From Plasmodium coatneyi (taxonomy: Eukaryota > Apicomplexa > Aconoidasida > Haemosporida > Plasmodiidae): a stretch of DNA of 64,000 bases. Shown here one piece after another: positions 10,101 through 19,952 of the stretch (position 1 is the stretch's first letter; each line of letters starts with the position of its first letter). The notes under the pieces are model-generated. The model saw only the letters and a program-made list of their open reading frames with translations. It ran no database searches and was not told the DNA's origin. Position numbers and translations under genes: made by a program. Location of the stretch: the NCBI RefSeq assembly GCF_001680005.1, contig NC_033565.1, positions 601,501 through 665,500 of the forward strand. Reading direction: 5' to 3'.

Positions 10101-12340
10101 CCAAAGTGTCCAATTGAGGTCACGTCCTCATTATGATCCACCGAATTGCACCCTTGCTCGGTGTCACCTCCGTTTTTGGCTTCCCTCCCACTTGCGTCAC
10201 AGGAGGGGTTACCTTCCTCATCCTTTACCTCAATTCGGTAAATCGTTTCGTTAGACTTGAATGGATACTCAGCTTGGGGATCCCCTTTAAAATAGCTATT
10301 TGCGCTGTCCGAACTTTTTACCTTGGAGTCCCCACTACTATGGGCGAGAGTCGAATCTTCATTCGTCCTTACACTCTTATTTTCATCATCCAAATTTTCG
10401 GACGATTCCATATTTTTGGACAGCCCATTGGACAGAAAGCAACACGTATCCTTCGTGCTAATGGACATGAGTTTGCGTGATGCGTTGTAGAATATGTCCT
10501 TCTTCTTTTTGCTATCATTTTTTTTCCTATCGCGTGTGTTTGATATGCGTTTTCCTTCCACAGTGATAACGTCCACTTCAATATCATCCTCGGGAAAGAG
10601 ATCCTCCTCTGCAACGTCTTCCCCTTCTCTTACAATCTTTACCTCCTTCCCCTCGCTGAGGGAGCAGCTTTCCGACGACTTGAACTGGTTCATTGTTTCC
10701 CCGTTTGGAAGAGTTTCCCCCAGTTCCCTTTCACCAGGCTGGTGTGAATGCTCTCCGTCGTCATTGTTATTCGCCTTCTCCGTGCACACCCTGTCGCTCT
10801 CGCAGTACATACCTTCACAGTTCACCTCTTTACGTTCCGTTTCACTACACTTTGCTTCACTACCCTTGGCCTCCTTACACTTCAGCTCCTTGTGCCCATG
10901 CGCGTGCCTGCAGTTCGTGTCCGCCTTGCAGTACCCGTTGAGGAAAAACTTGCACAACGTCGTTTTGTAAAACTCATCCGTGGATCTGAGCTCCTCCACA
11001 TTATGTGCGAAATTACACTCAATCTTCGACTTACTACATAAATTTTTCATGTAGTTACGACACATGGCTGTTTTATACAAATCAGGAAATGGCTTTAACT
11101 CACTTTCGTCGTGTGCATAGGGGCACATATTATTTAAAAACCGTTTGCACTTTTCTTTGGTGTTCATATATGGGCACATTTTTGTCTTCGAGAATTGGAC
11201 ATTCAGGGCGCTCTTAAAATCGTAATTCCCTTCCCTACTTGTGCAGATTGCTTCATCTTTTTTTTTCTCTTTAAATTTTAATTCGTTATTAGAACAAGCT
11301 TTTTTCCCTACATTCGTGTAGTCTGTACCTTCCGGGGTGTCCCTATTCATGATGGATACCACCCCCCTGTCGTCTTCCTCTCCCTCGTAAATGTTATTTC
11401 TTTTCAGGGATTTACTCTTTCGCAGGAAGCTGTTTTTCTTGCTGGAGGGGATTTCCTCGTTGGGGAAATCACCCTTGTGGCTGTTCCTTTCGCCATCGAT
11501 AACGTCACCACAGAGGTCAGAACACATGCTTCCACTCACGCCTAAATGTTCCGCGACGACATGATCATCGTCGTTAGGGCACTCTACCATGCTGCCATTT
11601 GGATCATTATAACTTCCATTTGCCCCCCGTCTGTTCGTAAAGACAAATGGCTGCTTTTCTGAGTTTGCACCTCTTCTCCTACTTCTACTATCGACCATGC
11701 CCAGGTTCGATTTACCCGCATTTGGCACTATGTTCTCGTTATTGCTCGCCACCCGTTTAAAGAACTTTTCCTCTACACCATTTGCCCAATTCATTCTTGA
11801 GCCTGAATAATTCTTCCCAAACGATTCAACCGGATTGTGAACCCCGATATTATTATTACCACTGCTGCAATTTCCTAATGATGTGCCTTTTCTCAGGTGA
11901 TTGTCGTTAAATCCCCTATTACTTCCCGAACCCCCATGTGGAAAATGTCTATCGGGGCGTTTCCCTTTCTCCACATAACTACTATTGGAATATTTCTCTT
12001 CATAAAAGAAATGATTGAAATCTGCTTTATTTTTTGAAAAATTCTTTGTGCGCCCAAATTTTTTGCTTTTCTGACTGGTACCTGAATAAGTGTGCACCAC
12101 TTTAAAATTGTCAACCTGATCATTATCGGTACAGTAATTCATTTGGTTCTTCCTTTCTTCTTTCTTCTTGTTACTTTTCCTAATTGCTGCTTGGCCATTT
12201 TGCTCACAGTTGGGGCTTTTTTCGAATTTATTCTTATATGCATGCATATCGATCGATTTGTAATTGCTACTGCTATTTCTTAACTCCTTGGTGCATATTG
12301 CGCCGTTTGTGCTTCGGCTGTCATGCGAAACGCACTCCAT
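7190..12340 (-). CDS. CCCH zinc finger protein, 1716 residues (putative RNA-binding)
   Basis: Single-exon gene starting MECVSHDSRSTNGA. It carries three clustered CCCH fingers at about residues 389-481. Finger 2 is C-X7-C-X6-C-X3-H (CRNYMKNLCSKSKIECNFAH) and finger 3 is C-X7-C-X5-C-X3-H. Finger 1 has looser spacing, C-X8-C-X7-C-X3-H. Such clusters generally bind RNA, so a role in mRNA control is inferred. Most of the protein is low complexity: a Lys/Asn-rich N-terminus, an acidic region at about 500-600, and a long Gly/Asn/Tyr-rich stretch at about 830-1450. The last 70 residues look folded and contain CVSC and CCLKC pairs that could form a zinc ribbon (CVSCYQYITDPTPGD, then NPCCLKCGQI). It is the first core gene next to the KIR and telomere-repeat region. 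No intron is needed. Confidence 0.93.
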   Translation of the reverse strand: MECVSHDSRSTNGAICTKELRNSSSNYKSIDMHAYKNKFEKSPNCEQNGQAAIRKSNKKKEERKNQMNYCTDNDQVDNFKVVHTYSGTSQKSKKFGRTKNFSKNKADFNHFFYEEKYSNSSYVEKGKRPDRHFPHGGSGSNRGFNDNHLRKGTSLGNCSSGNNNIGVHNPVESFGKNYSGSRMNWANGVEEKFFKRVASNNENIVPNAGKSNLGMVDSRSRRRGANSEKQPFVFTNRRGANGSYNDPNGSMVECPNDDDHVVAEHLGVSGSMCSDLCGDVIDGERNSHKGDFPNEEIPSSKKNSFLRKSKSLKRNNIYEGEEDDRGVVSIMNRDTPEGTDYTNVGKKACSNNELKFKEKKKDEAICTSREGNYDFKSALNVQFSKTKMCPYMNTKEKCKRFLNNMCPYAHDESELKPFPDLYKTAMCRNYMKNLCSKSKIECNFAHNVEELRSTDEFYKTTLCKFFLNGYCKADTNCRHAHGHKELKCKEAKGSEAKCSETERKEVNCEGMYCESDRVCTEKANNNDDGEHSHQPGERELGETLPNGETMNQFKSSESCSLSEGKEVKIVREGEDVAEEDLFPEDDIEVDVITVEGKRISNTRDRKKNDSKKKKDIFYNASRKLMSISTKDTCCFLSNGLSKNMESSENLDDENKSVRTNEDSTLAHSSGDSKVKSSDSANSYFKGDPQAEYPFKSNETIYRIEVKDEEGNPSCDASGREAKNGGDTEQGCNSVDHNEDVTSIGHFGESHNTTDAKQERDNNNKFTYSNSRRGSNVTLNGSLALKKEGRKIFNDDNAYAHRNKVNVGGGKGSNEATIHPKMERNKNGRGYMNPNFTPMGSKSGTRNFQDKMGNGKFSRNVQVNTIGVNDEMRPQGEMHFGRLCENGMYGYDGAVGHSGYVQDRGENYTWGDKAGENHAGEYNRGGYRSRAFNNTDRGNSNFHSGSNNNFNGAFGNSADNYGSSVSKHYGNGKRANGGTTRYGENMSSTDSSNNGVANGGLEDNAMGSGDFASNLVNRNMVKKNFRSNNPRNTARNVRNSTRNNMQSGSMANYGAYPNDVVENNMRTVHCENGNTYNNNFSCYGVSEGDANGYMGVNNFPYKNVTQGSNCNVVGRTPNKIDHTNYGDHYGNVGSGPVGNNNNPYHPQEYASPICNNIMKQSKNYRGKKKGVQNNLSYEMSNNGNFENSSGYDRNGNIYDRGGMKRDGNYNAHGYNHSGTIGSMNNDHVDGNMYGHMFMNNGPRNNHHGSVNNIYGSGNGNNYYPYGYNTSETHVMNTPFENSADVRNGGMEQSVHSGHMYNTVRSYGFTDGQSGTHDGMQNDTHRSFRQMDKKVHSGNNDHVHGSRNRKYLMSNNAYKETYRSGGENYSHAVNRADGANLGQPFACDPGVHDQGSLEGGSFLWRKPRGCPSNRLKNGHMEEAAERRRNNYDGTNLGTNKSDHMDKRERENRKEGRTEEQGENDMNGTAYCTNFKAKDDMSKSERSAYLQNNNRGHSKECNTRRNRNGSKNGGRNDNVVMHNLHDNMNQSTWRTLAACISPVNGPADQPSLCEDGQVESSTLEKMKPKNYDSTGENFKRSNLKGRSPRRRGSRSRRAQHGEHQNKGEHTGKQQNRGGKNQEELHTELQIADHQSKNGMLNQDDRIENFLIDEEPQTCVSCYQYITDPTPGDITPTNPCCLKCGQIIKKSLSLMIIELLQPQVQHLLSDVNFYVQNYHD

Positions 12341-15300
12341 TATTTCGATTGAATGGCGGTTCAGGTGGGCAACTACGGTGTGGATTATATTATGTCAGTG
12401 GGTATATTGAGAGGTGATAATATGGACACATGAACTCATCACATGCGAATAGACACGTATGTATATATATGTATCTATATTTTTTTTTAATTTGCAATTC
12501 TATACATCATTCAAACGTACAACATCCCTATCGTAAAAGATCACACATATGAATGATCGAATTTTTATAGGCACAGTAGAGATGCACGAAAAGGAACAAA
12601 GGTGGGACCACTTCAACCAGTTTCTATGAACCAGCTATTACGCACGTTTACCTTTGCGTGTAGACAAAAGGTAAGACGCTCGTTCGGCTGCTTCCTTTTA
12701 ATTTATAAATGCACACAAGCACGTATATGTTTGCAAATCAGACAAGCAATACAAATAAATTTTAATCAATGGCTCATCAACGATACGAAATAGAAGTCAT
12801 AAGGTGAATTTTATTTTTATAAAAATAGCTGATGATTGTGGAATAAAGCGGTTCTGCCTCTTTCCATTTTACCCCTTACACATAAAAAGAAAGTGTAACA
12901 CACAATTTTTGCACTTTGCTGTAAAATGAGGGACTTCACAGGGCATGCACAACATACGTACGCGAGTACACATAGACGCGTTCTGGCACAAAAGAGGCGT
13001 TTATTTTTCCTGCCTTTCCCTACAACTACACTCTTCGTAAAAGCACAATGGAAATTTCAGACAAACAGTGTATGTATACGCATGCAGGGGGGGGAATAAA
13101 AAAAAGGGCTACGCAAAAAGTGTGTAAAAGTTAACATAACATAGATGGGTATATTAAAAATGGGGGGAATCATCTACTAATTTTGTGTGCGTGTAAATTT
13201 TTTTTTTTTTTTTTTTCAATTTTTACATGAGTGTTCATATATGTGGATATATATTTTACCACTGTTTTTTCGTTTCTTCTTAAATTGTAATGTTAGATGA
13301 ACACGGAGGCACACACCTACGTACGGTGTAACAAATGGGATTACTTTTTTGCTGACTCCGCACGAGTGAAAAGTGTAAATATATACTCATGTGTATGCAT
13401 ATGTACCAGCATATAAACACACATGCAAATAGCCTGTTGCGTGAACGGCGTATAGAAAGGTACTATGTGTGAATGAACACGCAGAAAGGACGGGCAACTG
13501 AAGGTGGAAATATATACATATATACACATATATATAGCTTCACGTGTATAGGTACATACGCATGCTCAAAAAGGCAAGCATCGCGCATAAGGTTCACTTA
13601 AACGATTACGCTAGCGCTCCCTTAAAAGCCGTGTACAAACACGTACGAACAAACATCAAAATTTGTCCGGCGCATATGTGTACATCTGCGTAGAATGCAT
13701 CCCAACAAAGCTTGCTCGAAATTATTTGGATACACGAGCATCTCAATCATGATACCTTTTCGCGCAAAATAAAAATGAATGAAGTATGTAGTGAAAATGC
13801 AACATGAACGACACTACAATGCTGTTTTAAAATAACAAGAACATGCTTTGAAAAGAAAAAAATAAATAAAATAAAATAAATAATATAATATAGGGAAATA
13901 AGAAGGAAAAATCAGAATGAAAGTACGGCATGTGTAAAAATATCAGTTTTGCTGATTTCACTATTCTCATAGATACCATCTATTTAGTTCTAAATTTTAC
14001 GTAAATTTCTAACGTTGTTTTTTGTTTCACTTAAAAAAACATGAATATTTTTTGAGGTAAGCTTTTTTTACCATTTTTGGCGTGGCTCTTTAGAACATCA
14101 CAATTTGCACATTTCCTCACACGAAATATAAAATGGAATGGAAAAAAGCACATCAAAAGGGGGGAAAAAAAGGAAAAAAAGAGGAAAAAACATATGACAG
14201 TGACAATTTTTTTTTTTTTTTTTTCAATTTTGGCTATTTGGAATAAAAAAGTAGCCAAATGGTGGCGAAAATATAGCTAGAGGAAAATATAAAAAAAAAA
14301 AAAAAAAAAAAAACAGAATAAAAGCAGAATAAAAATATATAAAAAAGTGAAAAAAATGGCAAATTAAAGCCTAAGCGAACCAAACAAATAAAACTGTTCA
14401 GGTGAAACAAAATAAACAAAACCGAATGGCCTCCTACAGGGCGGGAAAATACTTTGCACTTTTAAAGAGGTCTATTTTTTGGTGCGTTCGTCAATTGGTG
14501 GGCTAAAAGCATACCGCTTTTTTCTATCAAAGGGTGTTCTTTTTCCCCCCCTCTGAAGTGAGTGTCATTCGTCTGGAGTCACCATTCAGCAGCGAAGCCG
14601 AATATATTTTCACAAACATGTAGTCACAGCAAATGGGCGCACATTTACGTTATTTTAATGGGTTGGAGTGGTGTATAAAATGAGGAGTACATCGCAAACA
14701 ACGTAGAAGCATATTCGCAGTGCCCACAGCACATATATATGGGCATATAGGAACAATACATTATCGTGGTTTCCCAATTTTGTCATTCACTTACAAGAGT
14801 GACGAGCATGTTACTCTTTAATGCGTGTGTAGTGGTCTTAAGTACAGTTAGCTCATTTAGTAAAAGGCGCTTCGTTCATACTCCTTTTCCAAGCTGTGCA
14901 TGACATCACGACCACTTTGAATTCATATTTTTATGGTTTCTTTTTTTTTTCACGAGAGAATGTGTATATGTATTTTTTTGCTCACCACGTCAGCATTATC
15001 GTGAATACTTTCTTCATAGAGCATTTTCTTAAACGTGGGAAAAGTATTTTTTTTTTTTTTCACGTACCGAACAAGCACATAGGAAGGTCCGAACAAATGC
15101 AATAAAACGAATATTTTACGCCTGTTCGAAAGGTCTTTCCTCTTTTTATTACATACACTGTGAAAACTGAATATAAGGAGCATTTAATACGTGTTCAATT
15201 TTTTTTCTTTTTTTTTCGTGAGAATTCCACACCCCATTCATCCGCAATAATATGTACGCGTAATTTCACGCATCCACTGTTTCCCCTTTAAAAACACCTA

Positions 15301-15654
15301 GCAAAAAAGAGAAATAAATGTACGAATTGCTTGTACATTTCACCGACTTCTGACAAAAGAATGAACCAGGCACGTGTCCACTCCAGTCATTACTTCTCTA
15401 AAAGGGAGGTCCGCAAATTTCCTCTTATTTTAACATGAACATCTTAGCTTTAAAAAAAAAATGACATAAAGGGGGCTACTTCCTACATTAGCAAAATTGA
15501 CGACGCACATCCCTCCATATGCATCACAACTTTTTAGAAGACTATATTTCAGGGCAACACTTCGGGATAGCTATTGTTCCTCTCAGAATGTACGCATTCA
15601 AATTCACCAGCGAAAATGCAGAACTGATGTTATTCAGGATAAACGCTTTTTCGT
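12341..15654. other. Long intergenic region upstream of the zinc finger gene
   Basis: Over 3 kb with many poly(A)/poly(T) runs (for example near 13197-13216, 14208-14225 and 14292-14313) and TATATA stretches. I found no exon set with consistent splice sites and no tRNA-like fold. It probably contains the zinc finger promoter and 5' leader and the 3' flank of the small candidate gene to its right. Confidence 0.5.
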
Positions 15655-16314
15655 TCATAAAATTTGAAATCCCCATCTGGTCATAAAAATAAATGCAGAC
15701 ACAAGTTGCCGTATTTTTTTTACCCCTTTAATGGGTAACAATATGTGTAAAAATGTATATTTCATGTTTTGACATTGCTTCCCTTTCCCCCATTATAATT
15801 AAGGAGCAAATAATTGTGCACACCTTTCAATGACTCGTTGCCATTTGTCCTTCTACAAGTTTGCATTTGTGTCGTAGCACCAGGTAGTTAGTCAGTGGGG
15901 GGCTCAATAAAGACAGTATAGACCCTGACAACAGTTAGTCATTCCGTTCCCCTTGTTCGCCTTCGTGAGGTTGTTTCTCCTTTTTCCATGTTCAGGTGCG
16001 CATGGGCAGAATGGAATAATTATGAAAACCCACCCTAATCCCCACATATGATACATTTTTATTCGAACAGTTGAAAACGGGTCAAGTAAAAAAGTACCAC
16101 AAACAACCGCAAGGAGCCATTCCTTCTTATACTCTACATAATTGCCACTTGTGTACCACATTTTTGCTCCTACCTTTAACGGAAGAACGTTCAAATGCGT
16201 GATGAGTAAAACGTGTAATGTATTTTTTTTTCCATTTTTATTCTCGCGTAAAGCTACCCATACGGTTTGGTATAACAAGCATTTAAAAGATAAAAACTGG
16301 CCACTTTGTGTTTC
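15655..16314 (-). CDS. Candidate small spliced gene, function unknown (5' end unresolved)
   Basis: Three exons join in one frame with good sites. Exon A is 16174-16314: acceptor TTCTTTTTAG, reads ETQSGQFLSFKCLLYQTV onward for 47 residues, donor TTAAAG|GTAGGA. Exon B is 15824-15852: acceptor CTTGTAG, reads KDKWQRVIE, donor GAAAG|GTGTGC. Exon C is 15655-15676: acceptor TGACCAG, ends RWGFQIL and stop. Phases 0, 0 and 2 agree throughout. One or more upstream exons toward 16520 are needed for a start; MLSLFKK at about 16534 is one weak option. I do not recognise the product. It would be divergent from BUD31. The exon A frame also stays open past the donor to 15904, so an unspliced reading, or no gene at all, remains possible. 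Confidence 0.36.
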
Positions 16315-16630
16315 CTAAAAAGAATAAATACAGTGACGAAATTTTTCTCGCTACGGTAAAAGCGAATTTTATAAAATTTCTGAAGTGTACGCAAAGGCTT
16401 TCCAGCGGGGAAAATTTCTCGGATGCACTTTTTTTAGCGTAAACAATTTTTTAAGGTCCCGCTCGTTATTTAAATTAACGCGTACGTGAAAAGTAACGCT
16501 CCCCAAGTGGAGACTTTTTAAACAAACTTAACATGTAAAACGCTAAGCAGCCAAGTGGCGAAGTAGCCAAGCTGCCAAACGCCTGGATCACTAATGCAAC
16601 AACCTGTTCGTTAAATATGCATCTGCGAAC

Positions 16631-17437
16631 ATGCCGCGCATCAGGACGATGAATTCAAGGAAGCCACCCGAGGGGTGGAGTAAAGTCGAATCCTTTTTAG
16701 ATGAAATGAACAAAAAAATGCGCAGCTTGGAAAACGAAGATACTTCTAAGAAAAGGAAAAGTGAAATTTTGTGGCCCATATTTCAAATCAACCACCAAAC
16801 GTCTCGCTACATATACGAGTTGTACTACAAGCGGAAGGAAATATCAAGTAAGTTGCCCAGCTTAACTCGATCCCTTGCGTGGGCGCTTGACAACTGCGTT
16901 TGTTGCTGTTCCGTTTGCGCGCAAGTCAAGTTGGTGACGCGGTGTGAGCGCACGTTTATATATATGTATTTATATATATATGTACCATATGTATGTACCC
17001 CCATGTGCATTCCACACTTTGCCCCCTCCACAGGAGAACTGTACGACTACCTGGTGCAAGAGAAATACGTGGACGGCGCGCTCATATCAAAGTGGAGGAA
17101 GCAGGGGTATGAAAACCTGTGCTGCCTCAAGTGCATCCAGGTATCAGACAGCAACTTCAGCAACACCTGCATCTGTAGAGTGCCCAAAAGTAATCTGGGC
17201 GATCGGGTAAGTACTGCAAAGTGGAATGTGCAGTTGTATGCATGTGCAAATCTGCGCACATGTGTTTATATATGAATAGGTTTTCCCCCATGTTAATTCA
17301 GCATAGCAGCGCGAATTACATACCCCAGTGATATGTCTATCTTGCTACACTGTTATTATTGCGCTTCTTTTCCTATTCCGCAGGTTTTGCAGTGTGTAAA
17401 TTGTGGATGCAGGGGATGCTCTAGCGGGGATAAATGA
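16631..17437 (+). CDS. BUD31: BUD31/G10 pre-mRNA splicing factor
   Basis: Spliceosome component of the BUD31 (G10) family, which acts in the nucleus during activation of splicing. Three exons: 16631-16847 (donor A|GTAAGT), 17034-17206 (CCACAG acceptor, GATCGG|GTAAGT donor) and 17384-17437 (CCGCAG acceptor). The product is 147 residues, the usual family length. Clear family motifs: RKPPEGW near the start, LWPIFQINHQTSRYIYELYYKRKEIS, LYDYL, KWRKQGYENLCCLKCIQ, the C-terminal cysteine-rich zinc-binding region with NTCICRVPK, and the end CVNCGCRGCSSGDK. All conserved cysteines expected for the zinc clusters are present. Introns are 186 and 177 bases with microsatellite content. The gene converges on the Fe-S protein gene, with 256 bases between the stop codons. 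Confidence 0.97.
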
Positions 17438-17693
17438 ACACAAATTGAGTTTCCTTAAATTTTATGGAGACCATTCCTCCCCACCCTCAAGTGAGGACCG
17501 TCCCGATGTTTTGAATTTTTATTTGTCCATATGTTCGATACAATTTGTTTAATTCAAAAAAGAAACACTTTTTTTTTTTTTTTTTTAATCATTTAAACTT
17601 AATTTTTTGTCAACAAATTATACGCGAAAAATGCGTTACTTTTTAAAAAAATGTCACACAAAAAAAGGAGAGAAATTGTCTTATCTTCAGCAG

Positions 17694-18824
17694 CTAAACA
17701 TTAAATGACTTCCCGCAGCCACACTTTTTAGTGGCATTTGGATTTATAAACCTACAGGGGAAAAAAGACATATGTAATAATTCCAAAGGGGGAAATTTAT
17801 ATACTGTGCATCGCAAACGTTGGCATAAAACCTTTTGGGGTGAAGGCGCAATGTGGACGATGCTACTAATCCTATAGCGGAAACGTACTTAAATCCACCA
17901 TTCATTAAGTCGTAGCTGTAATCCAGTATATTGTTGTAAATGTAAATAACGCTAGTTGCATCAATGGACAGAATGAACTTTAATTCTTCGAACTGCTGCA
18001 CATAGTCATCTGCCTCGATTTCGTCCTTCAAAAAAGAGGAGGAAAAGGGTAGCCAAATTTGTAATGATGATGACGGTGGTGGATATCGCAACATAACTAC
18101 ATAAGTAGCACCGTCAGTGGGTTCTTTAAATTTTCTTAATTAGTTTTCCCCTTGCTCGGTTGCACTGTGGTGGAAACATTTCTATGCATACCTTCCTGAT
18201 GGGATTCATTTGGTACTTCAACCCTTTGCAGCCTCCATTTTTTACAGACAGCTTCAGTATTAGAGTTTCTGTTTCAGCTTCTGCTACCAGTTGCTAAAAA
18301 GGGAGTCATAAATGTGGACAATGTGAGGTGTGCGCACGTTACTGTTCATTTATGCGCGGTTGGCCTTTATGGCATATGTGCCACAGGGGAGGAAAAAAAA
18401 AAAAAAAAAAAACTTTTTAGTCGTAATAACCCATTTTATTTCACATTACTTTGATTTTCTTTTGTGCGTTGTCCGTTAACTTGATTATGTGCTCGTTGTC
18501 TACAAAAAGGGCAGCAAAGTAGGCATACACATTTGCGTATATTTTTATTTTTATGCCTATTTTTTGCGTATTTTTTTATTTATCCTTAAAATGGTCAAGT
18601 GGAAACACCCCTCACGCGGCCATACTTTTAACTGATTCGTCTAGGAGCCTTAGTCTGTCCACATGCCGCCCGCGGAACCTACTGCCATGTGTGTGCCTAT
18701 TATTGGCCAGTTGGTGCGGAGGCGCCAAATAAGAGGTACACCTAGATAGGTGCAAGACCTTTGTCGTTGCCATTGTTATCCTTGCTGCTAGGAGAAACAA
18801 AAGTGGGAGAGCTCGCGCGATCAT
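17694..18824 (-). CDS. SufA: IscA/SufA-type iron-sulfur cluster assembly protein, probably apicoplast
   Basis: A-type Fe-S carrier that receives clusters and passes them to target proteins. Five exons: 18626-18824, 18450-18499, 18192-18293, 17889-18025 and 17694-17751; all junction phases agree, giving 181 residues. The three invariant cysteines of the HesB/IscA family are present: NGGCKGLKYQ in exon 3 and KKCGCGKSF near the C-terminus, after FINPNAT. The N-terminus is a hydrophobic, signal-like stretch (MIARALPLLFLLAARI) followed by a basic, acid-poor region rich in His and Arg, as in apicoplast bipartite leaders. This favours SufA of the apicoplast SUF pathway over mitochondrial IscA1/IscA2, but the compartment is inferred. 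Four small introns with T-rich acceptors. There is no overlap with its neighbours. Confidence 0.9.
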
Positions 18825-19952
18825 TTTGTGACCTGTGATAAGTGAGGCTTTGGAAATGGCTCGAAGTTGGCATTTTCGAAAAAAAAAAAAAAATTCTTTT
18901 TTAATATGTTTTTTTTTCTTTGCGTGTGGGGTGGGAACAGATAGGCAAATTTACAGTTTACAGTTAATTCGTTCTCCTAATGGTATGCTGTTTGACGAAA
19001 AATTTAAGTGTCTCTGATGTGACCCCTTATTTTGTTTTGCACACCCTGGGGGGGTTCCAACACGCACATAGCAATACAATTAAATATAGCCTAATACATG
19101 GCCATTAAAAAAGTGGCATTCGCAGGAACTTCCCCAAATAAAACGCATAAAGTAGGTGCTTCAAAAGTGATCACCTAGAAGCAAAAATGGTGGCAACCAA
19201 AATGTTGCTCATTCTGGATATACGTAACATTTGTACATTGGGTGTTTTTGGAGGAAAAAATATCATAATCAACTCGGGTGAAGTTTTAAAAAAGGGAAAA
19301 GTGGATAGGCGAACGTCAACGATGAGGCGGTATGACGAATGCCAAGCAACGAACGACGATGGTGAGTCCAAAAAACTTGAGTTACATAATGCACAGATAA
19401 ATAAAGGAGGAATCAAAAGAACCGAGACCCAACTGCTGCATGAGGGAAACATATTTAAATTGGGGAAAATAAATAGGAGAAAAAAAAACTGCGAATATTT
19501 AAAAGATATTTAAAAGAACAAAAGGTGGTCAGGGGAAAAACAAAAAAAGGAGGAGAGGAGGAAAGAAAAAAAAATTGATGGATACGTAGTGGCACGTTGG
19601 TGGACAGATGAATGGTTCACTTGTGGGTAAATAGGTGATTACTATTTTGTGCAATGAAGAAACAAATTGTGTGGGCGCCGTGTGACGGAAGGGTGCTTTT
19701 TTAATTTACACACAGCGATGTACAGAATGGTGTTGCCAACGTGCCTGTGTGTTCGTGCAGGACAGACGGGAGGTAAATCCAGGTGGGCTAATTTGCCCAT
19801 AATGGAGGAGGGGGACACATACACGTGTGTCACATGGAAGGAAAAAGAAAAATGTTGCACTGTACTGACAGAATGGCAAAGTACCGGCGGCACAGCGAAA
19901 TCGCAACGGAGGCTTGTATCCGCACCGGCCTCACTTGCCCCAAACAATCTCC
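18825..19952. other. Intergenic region between Fe-S protein and transporter genes
   Basis: Contains the promoter side of the Fe-S gene and the 3' flank of the transporter gene. One plus-strand ORF at 19187-19513 (108 codons, starting MVATKMLLILDIRNICTLG, Lys/Arg-rich, ending NCEYLKDI) could be a small gene. It has no recognised domain and overlaps an antisense ORF of similar length, so I leave it as a possibility only. Confidence 0.4.

Noticed and set aside
19187..19513. Plus-strand ORF of 108 codons in the intergenic region
   Set aside because: Could be a small gene but has no domain, no splice support and an equally open antisense frame; kept only as a remark.
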